Assembly (NCBI GenBank): GCA_036939755.1
Contig: JALLAZ010000148.1
Location: 1 to 21,037 of the forward strand
DNA: 21,037 nucleotides
Reading direction: 5' to 3'
From: Stephanodiscus triporus
Lineage: Eukaryota; Bacillariophyta; Thalassiosirophyceae; Thalassiosirales; Thalassiosiraceae
Below, piece after piece: positions 8,901 to 18,337 of the stretch (the first letter of the stretch is position 1; each line of letters starts with the position of its first letter). Under the pieces are notes generated by a model, which was given only the letters and a program-made list of their open reading frames with translations, was not told the DNA's origin and made no database searches. Made by a program: the position numbers and the translations under genes.

Positions 8901-9891
8901 TTCTCTTTCAGTTGGGCCGAAGCAGTTTGTTCTTTTGCGTCGCGCTTGGACTGGTTGAGAGCTTGTATGGTTTCATCTAGATCTCGTTCGGCATGATTTT
9001 TGTCTAATAAACATTGATCGAACATTGAACGGAGCCTTTGATTCTCCTGCCGTACTTGCATCAACTCTTTCCTAAAAGCCTCGTTTTCTTTGACGTATGA
9101 AGAATCTTTGTGTTTGGCTTGTTCGTGCTCCAGTTCTGACAAAAGCCTTGTGATTTCCGACTTGCTAGCAGCATCCTTTCGTTGCCATCCCTCTCGGTCT
9201 TGACGATACTCATCGCCGCGCGTTGACAGGTCACTCTCGGCTTTCTCCTTTTCATGGCGCAATAGACTGATTGTCCGAGCCTTTTCGTCAAGATCTGCGT
9301 GAAGTAGATCACACTTGGATGTTAGCTCTTCGCTTTGTTGCTGAAAGCCACTTTTCTGGCGAACGAGGGTTTCTATTTCATTCACGAGGACGTCTTCGTT
9401 TGCTTCTACCTGAAGGATTGTGTCCCGGAGCCTAAGTAGAGATGAGACATCGAGTTGCTAATTCGCAAAGAGCACACGATCGGTGAGGTAGATATCACTC
9501 ATGTATGACATTACCTTTGATTCTCTATCTCGAGTCTATACAAACTTTGGTTTCCGTTTTTCTGAATCTTCCTTGCCTCTTCTGATGCCTTGGCTGAAAC
9601 TTCAAGTATATTTTTTTGCGCGTCCAATTGCGACTTTTGTGTGTCTACTTTCTCAACCAGCAATGATTTCTCTTCCAGAAGACTATCGTTGTCTAGGCGA
9701 AGCTGTTTTACTGCAAGTTGAAGCTCCTGGAGCTCTTTAGTTCTAGCATTTAGCTCGTCTTGTTGTTTGTCATTCTCCCCTTCCAGATTAGTTAGAACGG
9801 TTTCCAGCTCGTCAATGTTGCGCTCGCGCTCTTCAAGAGCTTCGTATAATTCTCGAATCTCTTCGTCCATTGTTGTCCCCACACCGTCCAC
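5980..9891 (-). CDS. CEP290: CEP290-like coiled-coil protein (4 exons)
   Basis: Joining exons 9891-9515, 9431-8473, 8403-7120 and 7043-5980 gives 1227 aa with all phases agreeing. Introns are 83, 69 and 76 bp: donors GTAATG, GTAAAC, GTGAGA and acceptors TTAG, AAAG, TCAG. Nearly the whole product is predicted coiled coil, from the N-terminus (RELYEALEERERNIDELETV) to the end, with a break around RFLGMNPQQVSQVVEFASNL. The last 35 residues contain LFEEIEDLKYKYNDAV, which closely matches the conserved FFEEIEDLKYNYKEEV-type C-terminus of CEP290, the centrosomal/transition-zone protein that links axonemal microtubules to the ciliary membrane. Human CEP290 is about twice as long, so this is a shortened homologue or the rest has diverged. 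The start may be the first ATG or the one seven codons on (MDEEIREL). Other long coiled-coil proteins are the alternative for the central part; the C-terminal motif argues for CEP290. Confidence 0.78.
8404..8472 (-). other. 69-bp stop-free in-frame intron
   Basis: The minus strand reads CTTGAAG|GTAAACC ... ATCAAAG|GCGAACG. The 69 bp are a multiple of three without a stop codon and would encode a hydrophobic stretch (RFAMWFCVLTIIIRI) in the middle of a charged coiled coil. Removing it joins RQIESLEGERRKLLGQLRER in continuous helical register. An intron is therefore much more likely than a membrane span. Regulated retention is possible because retention keeps the frame. Confidence 0.75.
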
Positions 9892-10059
9892 GCTCTGCCG
9901 TCGTCTTCGTTGGTTGTCGTCGCCAACACAGTCTTTCGTCCCGCCTTTGAATTTAAACTTTTAAATTCGCAGCCCAAGCCCCCCCCACAGAAAGTTGTGC
10001 TTGTCTTTTTTTCCCCCTGAACCACCCCACACCAACTTAACTCTCCTCCGCCCCCAAGT
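9892..10059. promoter_or_regulatory. Short divergent promoter with AT palindrome
   Basis: Only 168 bp separate the start codons of the CEP290-like gene (minus) and the kelch/EGF gene (plus). Near the centre, 9949-9968 is a perfect inverted repeat GAATTTAAA-CT-TTTAAATTC containing TTTAAA on both strands, flanked on the right by C- and T-rich runs. A bidirectional core promoter is an inference. Confidence 0.45.
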
Positions 10060-12894
10060 ATGCTTAGTACGATCTCATTATTTCAACTCGTTTGTTGGTT
10101 CTCCCTCCCTCGGCCGAGTCGCTGTTGGCAGCAGTGGGATTTTTCATCCTACACAAACGATCAGTGGCGAGAACTCTGGACACTGCCCGATGGTCCAGGT
10201 GAGAGGCGAGGGCATTCCATGGTATTAGTCAACGAAACTAAAGTCATATTGTTCGGCGGCCGAGGCAATGATGCACACCGGCCACATGTACCAAAACGGT
10301 TCAATGTCGTCGATGTAGAAGGTGTCCTCGAGTTCGCGACTTACGACGGCATGCCCTTGAGTGCAAGCTACTCGCCAGACTCTGCTGGGTGCCGGCCTGT
10401 TAAATCATGCGTGTCACTGACTAATTCTAGCTCAGGAAATAAAGAGGTTTGTTCGTACTCATGGGAGCATCTCCTCCGAGACGTCACTAGCCCAACCGAC
10501 CAGGCAAAAATCGAAGACGCATGTGGTTACGTCCCAGCTGGTGTTTATTACAACGACGTCTGGGTGTATGATACCGATTGTTTGCGACATGCAGACCTGG
10601 CATGTACAAATGATGGGTGGCGGATCTTGCACGAGGGCAGGACTTTTGGAGGTTGCAGTAACAAGGAAGGAGAGCTCATATGCGAAGCACCGAGCGAAAG
10701 ATATGGTCACGGTGCGACAATGCTCGGTGAATCGACGATGGCGGTGTACGGAGGTTACTCAAACGAGTGCGAAGACTATTGTGATGATTTTTGGCTATTT
10801 GATTTCGTGTCATTGGAGTGGACGACAGTTAACACTTCGCCAAATCCCGGAAATCGATGGGAGTTTAGCATGGTGGCCGATTCGAACTCTATCTTTCTTT
10901 TCGGTGGACATCGCTTGTGGCATGGCATGGCAATGGATAACAATGAAGATAACCGTTGGCAAAGCACAGAGTTGTTGCCCGAAGGAGGATACTTGGAAGA
11001 TCTATGGGTATATGGTCCTTCCCATTCGAACGATGGCGAGAAAAAGTGGGCTAAAATAGAAGGGAAAACGACGTGCATCGATGCGCCTGGTCTCACATGG
11101 GAGAGTAGGAACGACAAGCACTGCAAGGTGCATTGGCCCTCTGCTAGGTCTGGTCATGCTGCAGTTTATGACGATTTAAGAGGTGGGATGTGGATCCACG
11201 GAGGCTATTCCACCTATTACCCATATCCAACCAGCAAAAGTCCAGGTAGCGGTCTTGGCGTTCAAACACTGGGCAGGGAGCACACTGCTAATGCTCTTCT
11301 ACCCACATATGAATTTTATCTCGACGACCTTTGGTTTTATGATGCTAAGGCCGGAAATTGGGAGAAAAAGAAAATCTTCGGTAGGAAGCCACAACGACGA
11401 ACCAATCACATCCTCTCCGTGTCAGGAAATTTGCTAATCTTACATGGCGGCTTTGCAGACAACGATCATCTCAACGACACTTGGCACTACATCATCGAAG
11501 AGAATAGGTGGCTGAAGAAGGATCATTTCGTGCATTTTTCATTTCCTGACTCATTTTGCACCGATGATCTTGTCACAATCGAAGATGATCCGAGTTGCAT
11601 TGAATTAGATTTCCCGAATGACTTGAAGCGATCTAACGAGTCGACTGCCGCCCTAAAATATCAACAAATTTTGCCGTTCAGCGAACAGAAGGGTTATACA
11701 CCCGATCCTGACCATCCGCTATATTTTGGAATAGTCGACGACGCTGAAGAGTTCGTCCACGAGCTGCGTCGAAAATACTCTGATCAAGGTGTATACGACG
11801 AAAGAGGCCAGCGTATATGGTTGGAATCGACCGTTCCCGACGGCACGCCCATCGCGCCCGCAGCCGCTAGCGCTCCGAGACAGTACGCTCGACGGAAGAT
11901 GATGGAATACAACAACACGATGGAACTCGAAGTATGGGAGTGGTGCGTGTCCGTTAAAGGAGAACCCACCAGGGGCCGAGCGGATGATGGCAGACATGGC
12001 AGATCAAAGACCAGCGTGTTGATTCCACAACCCCGGAGGCAATCGCCCGGATGGGACGGCTGCAGGGATCTTAAGTGGAAGTACCCATCCTCACGAGCGA
12101 ACCACGCTTTCATTTACGTCGATAAGTTCGATATGCTTGTTGTGCATGGAGGGATGGGCTACAGCCCAGATGGCGGCCAGCATCCGAATACCACCATTTC
12201 ACCCTCGGCTCGTATCCTCGGTGACTTTTGGGTGCTCAATACGCATGATTGCGCTCGCAACTGTTCTGGGAATGGGGTATGCACACATGGCTTCTGCGAA
12301 TGCGACCCGGGCTATTACGGCATCGACTGCTCAAACATCACATGTCCCGGCTCCGTGTGCGAGTACGACAACGATCGCTCTCAGCACTGCGCGCACTGTT
12401 GTTATGATAGCGCCGACGGCCGAAAGGTCCCGTGTAAGCTCGAAGACGACGAGGTCATGATATTTACGGGGACATCTGAAGGAGTCTGCGATGGGTTCGG
12501 CTCCTGCCAATGCGCTCCTCCGTATATTGGCGAAGATTGCTCCATCCTCGACTGCAAGCAAAATTGCAGCTTCAACGGGTATTGCATGGTCGAGTTTCCG
12601 CAGTCAAGGTGCATGTGCAAGGACGGGTACACAGGGGAGTACTGTCAGCACATTGAATGCCTCAACAATTGCTCAAGTCCCAACGGAGTTTGCGACCACG
12701 ATACAGGTAAATGCATCTGCAAGAGGTTATATCACCCATACGACAGGACCAAATGGTGGAATGCATGGCAGGGGCCCGACTGCAGTTATTTACCAGCTTG
12801 GTCGGGAGCCTCCCACCTTGGACTGAACATAATTGTAAGGATCTTCATACTGCTAGGATCCTTCATTATACTGATAAAAATAACCCAACGCTAA
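10060..12894 (+). CDS. Secreted/membrane kelch-repeat and EGF-like protein
   Basis: Single exon, 944 aa. A signal peptide covers about residues 1-21 (MLSTISLFQLVCWFSLPRPS). Kelch blades follow, recognisable from GHSMVLVN..VILFGG, YGHGATML..MAVYGG with DDFWLFD, FSMVADSNSIFLFGG with LEDLWVYG, SGHAAVYD..MWIHGG with LDDLWFYD, LLILHGG with NDTWHY, and NHAFIYVD..LVVHGG with GDFWVLN, consistent with a six-bladed propeller spanning about 40-728. From about residue 730 come Cys-rich EGF-like repeats (CARNCSGNGVCTHGFCECDP, CSFNGYCMVEF..CMCKDGYTGEYC, CLNNCSSPNGVC..CKC-type). A hydrophobic C-terminus (about 921-940, LNIIVRIFILLGSFIILIKI) ends four residues before the stop and could be a TM anchor or a GPI signal. 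The order kelch-EGF-TM recalls attractin-type proteins, but it lacks a cytosolic domain. Extracellular adhesion or glycan binding is plausible, not shown. Several N-x-S/T sites are present. Confidence 0.85.
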   Translation: MLSTISLFQLVCWFSLPRPSRCWQQWDFSSYTNDQWRELWTLPDGPGERRGHSMVLVNETKVILFGGRGNDAHRPHVPKRFNVVDVEGVLEFATYDGMPLSASYSPDSAGCRPVKSCVSLTNSSSGNKEVCSYSWEHLLRDVTSPTDQAKIEDACGYVPAGVYYNDVWVYDTDCLRHADLACTNDGWRILHEGRTFGGCSNKEGELICEAPSERYGHGATMLGESTMAVYGGYSNECEDYCDDFWLFDFVSLEWTTVNTSPNPGNRWEFSMVADSNSIFLFGGHRLWHGMAMDNNEDNRWQSTELLPEGGYLEDLWVYGPSHSNDGEKKWAKIEGKTTCIDAPGLTWESRNDKHCKVHWPSARSGHAAVYDDLRGGMWIHGGYSTYYPYPTSKSPGSGLGVQTLGREHTANALLPTYEFYLDDLWFYDAKAGNWEKKKIFGRKPQRRTNHILSVSGNLLILHGGFADNDHLNDTWHYIIEENRWLKKDHFVHFSFPDSFCTDDLVTIEDDPSCIELDFPNDLKRSNESTAALKYQQILPFSEQKGYTPDPDHPLYFGIVDDAEEFVHELRRKYSDQGVYDERGQRIWLESTVPDGTPIAPAAASAPRQYARRKMMEYNNTMELEVWEWCVSVKGEPTRGRADDGRHGRSKTSVLIPQPRRQSPGWDGCRDLKWKYPSSRANHAFIYVDKFDMLVVHGGMGYSPDGGQHPNTTISPSARILGDFWVLNTHDCARNCSGNGVCTHGFCECDPGYYGIDCSNITCPGSVCEYDNDRSQHCAHCCYDSADGRKVPCKLEDDEVMIFTGTSEGVCDGFGSCQCAPPYIGEDCSILDCKQNCSFNGYCMVEFPQSRCMCKDGYTGEYCQHIECLNNCSSPNGVCDHDTGKCICKRLYHPYDRTKWWNAWQGPDCSYLPAWSGASHLGLNIIVRIFILLGSFIILIKITQR

Positions 12895-12925
12895 ATCCCT
12901 TGCCTTCCATGCAAAGCCTGTTATG

Positions 12926-12958
12926 CGAATAACCTCTCTCACCTGACTGGGTTATTCG
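12926..12958. terminator. Inverted repeat in the 44-bp convergent gap
   Basis: A perfect 9-bp inverted repeat CGAATAACC (12926-12934) and GGTTATTCG (12950-12958) with a 15-nt spacer. It spans the end of the transporter gene, whose TGA lies in the loop, and lies 31 bp after the kelch/EGF stop. Transcripts from both sides would carry it. A bidirectional 3'-end signal is an inference. Confidence 0.4.
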
Positions 12959-14228
12959 TGGGCAAAAATGAGGAGGACGACGACTTCGAGCGGCCGTATC
13001 CGGTCCGCCACCTTGCACCATTCCTCATGTTTTTTCCGTCTGTCGTCGCCATCTTAAGAACGCCGCCCCACTTCCGTCGCAGCTCCACCCGTCTATCATT
13101 CCTGGACTTGAAGTGCATGTACGAGAAGAATCCAGCGACGGCGATCGACATGCCCGCGACCTGCAGGGACGTAATGGTCGATCCGAATATGAGGGAGGTG
13201 ACAATGATCGCAAAGACGCGTCGGATGCAATTGAGCGCCGCATGGTGCACGACGGATATGCGCGTGAGGACGTATGTGCTCACCAGATTGTACGCCGCGA
13301 AGGCCACGCCATTCGCAAGGGAGAGGAGGATGTATTCCATCGCCGCCGATGAAGAAGACGACGTCGACGATGACGCGGCGGCGACCAGATGCCGATGATG
13401 ATGTGGTTTGACGCCCACCGACTCGACATTCCACAGCGGTCCGCCAAAGCTGCCGCCGAGCGCGAACGACAGCAACGCGGGAACGCCAAGCATCAACGCG
13501 CCGATCTGCTGCATCCTGAACTGCAAGGTCAGGTCGTCGACATACGCTGAGCTCCCGCGGGGGGTGGAGCGGAATAACTTCTGATGCAATCCCCGGAAGG
13601 AGAAGCACAAGTTCGAGGCCATGACGACGAGGCACACGAGCGGGAGGGAAAAGGACGACGAGGACGAAGATCGGGATGACGACAATTGTCGCCTAGCAGC
13701 GCTGTCGACGGCGCTCCCGGCCCCACCCCCGTCGCCGCGATATCCCATCGTCGACAGGGCGACCCCGGCCACGATCCCGAACAACGACAGCACCTCCTTC
13801 CCCCCCAGACGTTCGATTCCCCATATCACCGCGACGGACGCGGACGTGAACGGCTCGGCGGCCTTGATCGTCTCCACGAACGCGACCGATCCGGACCCGA
13901 AGCCGCGGTTGGTGAACAGGAATCCCAACGCGAAGTAGAGCGCCGTCAAGAATAGCTGACGCTCGCCGGCCGACGGGGGGAGGAAGCAACGTCCCCCGGC
14001 GGCGTCGCGTCCGTCGGACGACGACGACGACGACGAGGACGAGGACGACGATGATGTCCACTTTCGTCCCGGCGACGACCCGCCGGCCTCGCATCCGGTC
14101 GTCGGCGTCGCGGCGGTCCGACCGCGACGACGACGCTCCCTGACTCCAAGCACGACCCACAGGAGCGTTGCACCGATCGCGAGCTGCTGCGCTGTCAGCA
14201 CGAGCGGCGACGCAGATGGTCGGGACGA

Positions 14229-14260
<32 letters not shown>

Positions 14261-14654
14261 AGAGGAGGATTTTGGAAGAAGTGATGGATAGCACGCCCAG
14301 GAGGTACCAAAGCAGCACCGCCACGGGTATCGGCAGGGCGCGGCCGTCGGAGTCGGCGTCGTCTCTCGACGGCGATCGCTTTTTGGCGTCAGCGTCGGGA
14401 CCGACGGAGGCGATGGCGCCGAGGTTGTGCTTGTGGGAGGGGTCCCCATGGCCATTCGCGGCGTTATCATTGCCATTGACATTGTTATTGTTATTGTTAT
14501 TGTTATTGTTATTGTTATTATTATTATTATTTCCGCGGCGATGATGCACCCTCCTAGGACGGAGATTATTATTATTATTCAACGGTGAATCGAGATCATC
14601 GTCGTCGTCGGTGCTTCCACTCCGAGAGGAGAGAAGTGGACGGGGGGGGATCAT
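12939..14654 (-). CDS. Triose-phosphate-translocator/DMT-type transporter
   Basis: Single exon, 571 aa, versus about 300-400 for the family; the excess is low complexity. Hydrophobic segments include VAVLLWYLLGVLSITSSKIL, VLTAQQLAIGATLLWVVLGV, FLTALYFALGFLFTNRGFG, VLSLFGIVAGVALSTMGY, LVCLVVMASNLCFSF, IGALMLGVPALLSFAL, YILLSLANGVAFAAYNLVST and VAGMSIAVAGFFSYMHF, giving about ten spans. SVAFVETIKAAEPFTSASVA is the characteristic TPT motif (Lys in IKAAEPF), and FFSYMHFKSR with trailing basic residues matches the usual C-terminal end. The substrate (triose phosphate, PEP, nucleotide sugar) cannot be read from the sequence. The N-terminal 100 residues are hydrophilic with poly-Asp and poly-Asn, with no plastid bipartite signal, so an endomembrane or outer plastid membrane location is a guess. 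Poly-Ser insertions lie in loops. An ATG start upstream of the Asn tract is chosen; a later start is possible. Confidence 0.82.
14481..14531. repeat. ATTGTT/TTA microsatellite encoding poly-Asn
   Basis: About five copies of ATTGTT grade into TTA triplets. On the minus strand they are AAC/AAT codons giving a run of about 17 Asn near residue 42 of the transporter. The repeat keeps frame and is likely length-polymorphic. Shorter TTA triplets at about 14562-14577 encode another Asn run, and GAC triplets at 14224-14253 encode a Ser run. Confidence 0.85.
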
Positions 14655-15035
14655 CGTTATGATCCCTCGTAATGATATCGTACTCGTTGTTGTTGTTTAC
14701 ATGCTTCTCTGCCACGGAGAAACCTAAGCTTCCTTAGGTATTATCTGTAGTATCTACTACTAACATCTCTCTCTCTAAAAGATTATTAATATTACTGGCT
14801 GGCATCACCTAGAAAATATGATAATTGCGAAGCTTGAGGCTACCTCAGATTCCCGTGCCGCCGGCGCCGCGCTTTGAGAATTCCAACAAAACAGAGTTCA
14901 CGATAACCACCCCGAAGGGAGGGGCGGGCGGGGTGCAGGTCCGATCGGCACCACTCTTTAGTATTTATCAGCTTTTGCATGCGGTGAAACGATAAGATAG
15001 AAGAGAAAGGGATAAGAGAGAAAAGGAAGAAGAGA
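14655..15035. promoter_or_regulatory. Divergent intergenic region between transporter and KH gene
   Basis: 381 bp between two start codons, so both promoters should be here. It contains a CT microsatellite (TCTCTCTCTC-like at about 14766-14776), an AT-rich segment (about 14778-14822), a GC-rich patch with GGGAGGGGCGGGCGGGG (about 14917-14935), and purine-rich sequence just before the KH-gene ATG. I see no gene in it. Confidence 0.4.
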
Positions 15036-18026
15036 ATGAAGCTGACCGCCGAGCAGACGGAGGATTTGCCGTTCCCGATCGGATGTGAGTACATCATGAT
15101 GTCATGCGACGCCGGCAATCTTCCGATCGAACGGTCATTTTTCAGAAAAGAGATGCGAGAATATGTCTCGAAATTATCCCACTGATGCATTTATTTCGTA
15201 GCTTGCATTTCACTTTCGTATTCCCCCCCTTGCTTCTCTCTTCGATGACTCACGATGATTCGGCAAATGACGCAGGTCTCGTGTGGTACAACTTTCCTGG
15301 AATATCAAGTCGCGACGAAGAGAAAACGGTCGAGCCGCCGATACTAAAGCAGGTGCGTCGTCGAAACATTTTACTAATTGCCCTCTCCCTATCTTTAATG
15401 GGGCCATCTGTAATACATGCGACTTACCAATATCATTGTTACAGGGAGTGGTGGAGTCCGTTGACTTCAATTATGGGTGAGTTTCCTTTAGCACTTACTT
15501 TCAAATAATATTTGCTCGATTTATCATCCATCCATCTAACTTCATGATCAGCGCAAGGAGGCTGATTTACAAAGTCTTTTACTCGGATAATCGTCATCCA
15601 AATGGAAAAGTAACGGAGGAGGTGTCCGAACATGATTTGGCGTACGGTGCCAAATGTCCAGTCACTATCGACCTGGAAGAGGAGGGGATTGTTTTATTTT
15701 CCGAACTTGCGCCTTCGCACCCGGGTAAATTTCTTTACACCGTCATGATTTTCATGTCGGGAGCACGAGCTCGGTATGAATTTGGGGTCGATGCACGTCG
15801 TATCAAGTATCGAAAGGTTGCACAAGAGATTACTGCCTACGACGATGCTGCTGCCGCGGCTGCTGTCGCCAGTGCTCTTAGGGAGGAACAACCAACGACA
15901 GACAGTGGTGATCCTCCCATTGCAAGCGAGCCTCCATCGGCTTTGGTCGTGCCCGCGGAAGAAGTAAGAGTGCCCTCATCGATCACGTGCGATTCTGTGA
16001 CCAAAGACAGTTCCAGCAAAGGGGGTACGACCGACAGCAAAAAAAAACGTGAGCATAGAGATATCGGGTCACCGCTAACTATCACACCAATGAAGAGTAA
16101 TCGACTTCATACTGCACGCTCCATCAATGATTCATTCTACAAACACGACAGTCATAGATCTATCAACAGTGGCAGCCACGATAGTGGCACCGGTATTTCT
16201 GGGGGTGCGAATTATCATGAGATCGTCATGACAGTACCTGAATGGATATGGAGAGACCACCATTCACAACAAGACTTATTTTGTAAGTGACGTGCTCCGT
16301 TTCCTTTTTTTATTGAACCGAAATGCATATATTTATTCAAAATATCGCTGTCCTATTTCACAGTTTACATGGTTGGGTCTAAGTTTGACAAAGAAGGGAA
16401 AACAAGAGTAGCCAAGGTCCAACAAGAAACAAATACCGACATAACAGTTAACCGTGGATCGCCCAGAATTACCATTACAATCAGGCCTCGTATATCGTTC
16501 CATATATATGCGTCGTGTCTATTGAGCGAGAAAGAGATAAACGATCTGATACGCGAGATGATGGTATGCAAAATCGCCCGAGATTATAGCAGAGCCGATC
16601 GCATCGAGAGGGATCTCAGGACGATGGGTGTGATCATGGAGAACAGAAAGTACCAGTGGAATGCCAACAGTGAGAAGATGGGGCGTCGTGTATGTGATCC
16701 ACAGTGCCTCGATGACGCGAGGAAGAAGATACAGGATCTTTTAATGGACTATCTGGACTTCCTTGGTGATACGGCTGCCAAAGGACGATTGACTCATGAA
16801 GTTGCATCAAGTTGCGCTGGCCCTCATTGTCCGAGGGAGTCAACCAGTAATGCTGTGAGATGGATAGGTCCAAATGGAGCTGGTTTCATTTCTCTGGTGG
16901 AATTGCCATTTGTGTTTCACAACGGTCGGAGGTCTTTCCATGGCCACATGATCTTGCAGACGCTTGAAAGCTCGCAACGTATGGAACGTCTGGGTTGCTT
17001 AGTGAAGGTTTTTGGAAATGACTTTGGCGTGCCACTTAAATACTGCGATCCATACGCCCTTGTTTCTGGGACCTCTTGGCAGGACGTAGACGAAGCTGTG
17101 GAGATAGTGAGGGATGTCATCAATACGCACATGATAATATGCACTTGTACTTATTCACTGCAGCAGCTGCAGCCGCCTCTGCCGCCATCACCACCATCAT
17201 TGTCGCCACCAACGCCGTCGCCAACAAAAGCAGCTCTAAGGATGAAACTACCTGTATGGATACAGAGAGATCTACGTTCGCAGCAAGATTTGTTTTGTGA
17301 GACAATACCTTGTTCGTCATTATACTCTATTCGTCTGCGCATATTTTGACGCCGGATTCTAATACAATATTCGCCTTCCTTCTTGCAGCCCACCTCGTTG
17401 GGTCTAAAATTAACAGCCCTAAATCTGAACCCGCGAGAAAAAGGAATTTAGTCGACATTGGGCGTGAAACGGAATGCGCAATATCAATAAATGGCTTCAA
17501 CAAGAGCTCATTGAGTCAAATCCCTAATACTACAATAAGTATCTACATTCGGTCCATGTCATCAAATCTTCAACATCTCGATGATGCCTGCGAGAAGGTG
17601 ACAAATCATTTAATGGACTATCTGGACTTCCTTGGTGATACGGCTGCCAAAGGACGATTGACTCATGAAGTTGCATCAAGTTGCGCTGGCCCTCATTGTC
17701 CGAGGGAGTCAACCAGTAATGCTGTGAGATGGATAGGTCCAAATGGAGCTGGTTTCATTTCTCTGGTGGAATTGCCATTTGTGTTTCACAACGGTCGGAG
17801 GTCTTTCCATGGCCACATGATCTTGCAGACGCTTGAAAGCTCGCAACGTATGGAACGTCTGGGTTGCTTAGTGAAGGTTTTTGGAAATGACTTTGGCGTG
17901 CCACTTAAATACTGCGATCCATACGCCCTTGTTTCTGGGACCTCTTGGCAGGACGTAGACGAAGCTGTGGAAATAGTGAGGGATGTCATCAAGACGCACA
18001 TGCGAATATGCACATGTACGTATTGA
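15036..18026 (+). CDS. KH-like RNA-binding protein with duplicated module (6 exons)
   Basis: Exons 15036-15084, 15276-15352, 15445-15476, 15552-16282, 16364-17296 and 17389-18026 join in phase to 819 aa. Introns are 191, 92, 75, 81 and 92 bp with GT..AG ends. Residues 15-137 (GCLVWYNFPG, GVVESVDFNYGARRLIYKVF, HDLAYGAKCPVTI, YTVMIFMSG, IKYRK) look like an SH3/Tudor-like barrel found in many diatom proteins. After a polar linker, a KH-like unit begins at about 280 (VPEWIWRD..SQQDLF, then VGSK..GKTRVAKVQQETNTDITV, PRITITI). Residues 349-396 (INDLIREMMVCKIARDYSRA, DLRTMGVIMENRKYQW) resemble the C-terminal helical motif of cysteinyl-tRNA synthetase. A second KH-like unit (LVKVFGNDFGVPLKYCDPYA, then SWQDVDEAVEIVRDVI) follows. 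A proline-rich linker then leads to a repeat of the module (LPVWIQRD..SQQDLF, LVGSK, DIGRETECAISING). The intron falls at the same point of both modules, after SQQDLF. RNA binding is inferred; the target is unknown. Confidence 0.75.
16740..17102 (+). repeat. Intragenic duplication, copy 1
   Basis: Base-for-base identical over 363 bp to 17609-17971 (offset 869 bp), in the same frame, encoding residues about 422-543 (from MDYLDFLGDTAAKGRLTHEV to SWQDVDEAVE). Beyond 17102 the copies stay similar for another 40-50 bp with several substitutions, then diverge. On the left they diverge at once. Confidence 0.97.
17609..17971 (+). repeat. Intragenic duplication, copy 2
   Basis: Second copy, in the last exon of the KH-like gene (residues about 681-802). 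The stop codon follows where copy 1 instead continues into a proline-rich linker: TGTACGTATTGA here against TGTACTTATTCA in copy 1. The sequence upstream is related only at protein level and lacks the CysRS-like helix. Confidence 0.97.
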
Positions 18027-18337
18027 TTGAATCCGAGATCTCTCATGTACAACATCCGTCGAATACCATCCCGATTACTTTTTCTTGGGGCTACATCGTC
18101 ATGTCCCCTCAATCGTCACACCTTGGGGCAGCTCAGACATAGGCATTACCAATTACACTGTAATTCATATCCCAACTCGATCCAGGTTATTTATCAACCC
18201 AATATCAACTCATCGTCAATAGTCCATGGTGACCAAGACTGAATGAAGTGACGGAGAGAAGTCATTGTCCTGGGGGTACCATACGTATTTGTCAAGACTT
18301 TTGTGTCAAAGCGAATCCAAGACCATGTGTCAATTGT
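18027..18337. other. Convergent intergenic region
   Basis: 311 bp between the stop codons of the KH-like gene (plus) and the RRM gene (minus). It presumably holds both 3' UTRs. Two short plus-strand frames run through it but show nothing protein-like. I see no strong hairpin or repeat. Confidence 0.5.

Noticed and set aside
14481..14531. Repeat as a CRISPR or satellite array
   Set aside because: Simple 6-bp/3-bp microsatellite inside coding sequence with no spacers.
16519..16680. Fragment of a cysteinyl-tRNA synthetase gene
   Set aside because: Only the short C-terminal helical motif is similar; no catalytic domain (HIGH/KMSKS) is present and it is in frame within the KH-like gene.
16740..17971. 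Transposon insertion as the source of the identical repeats
   Set aside because: No terminal inverted repeats, target-site duplications or transposase; the copies are in-frame coding parts of one exon module.
18027..18242. 71-codon plus-strand frame after the KH-like gene
   Set aside because: Lies in the convergent 3' region, with no similarity to the repeated module and no protein-like features.
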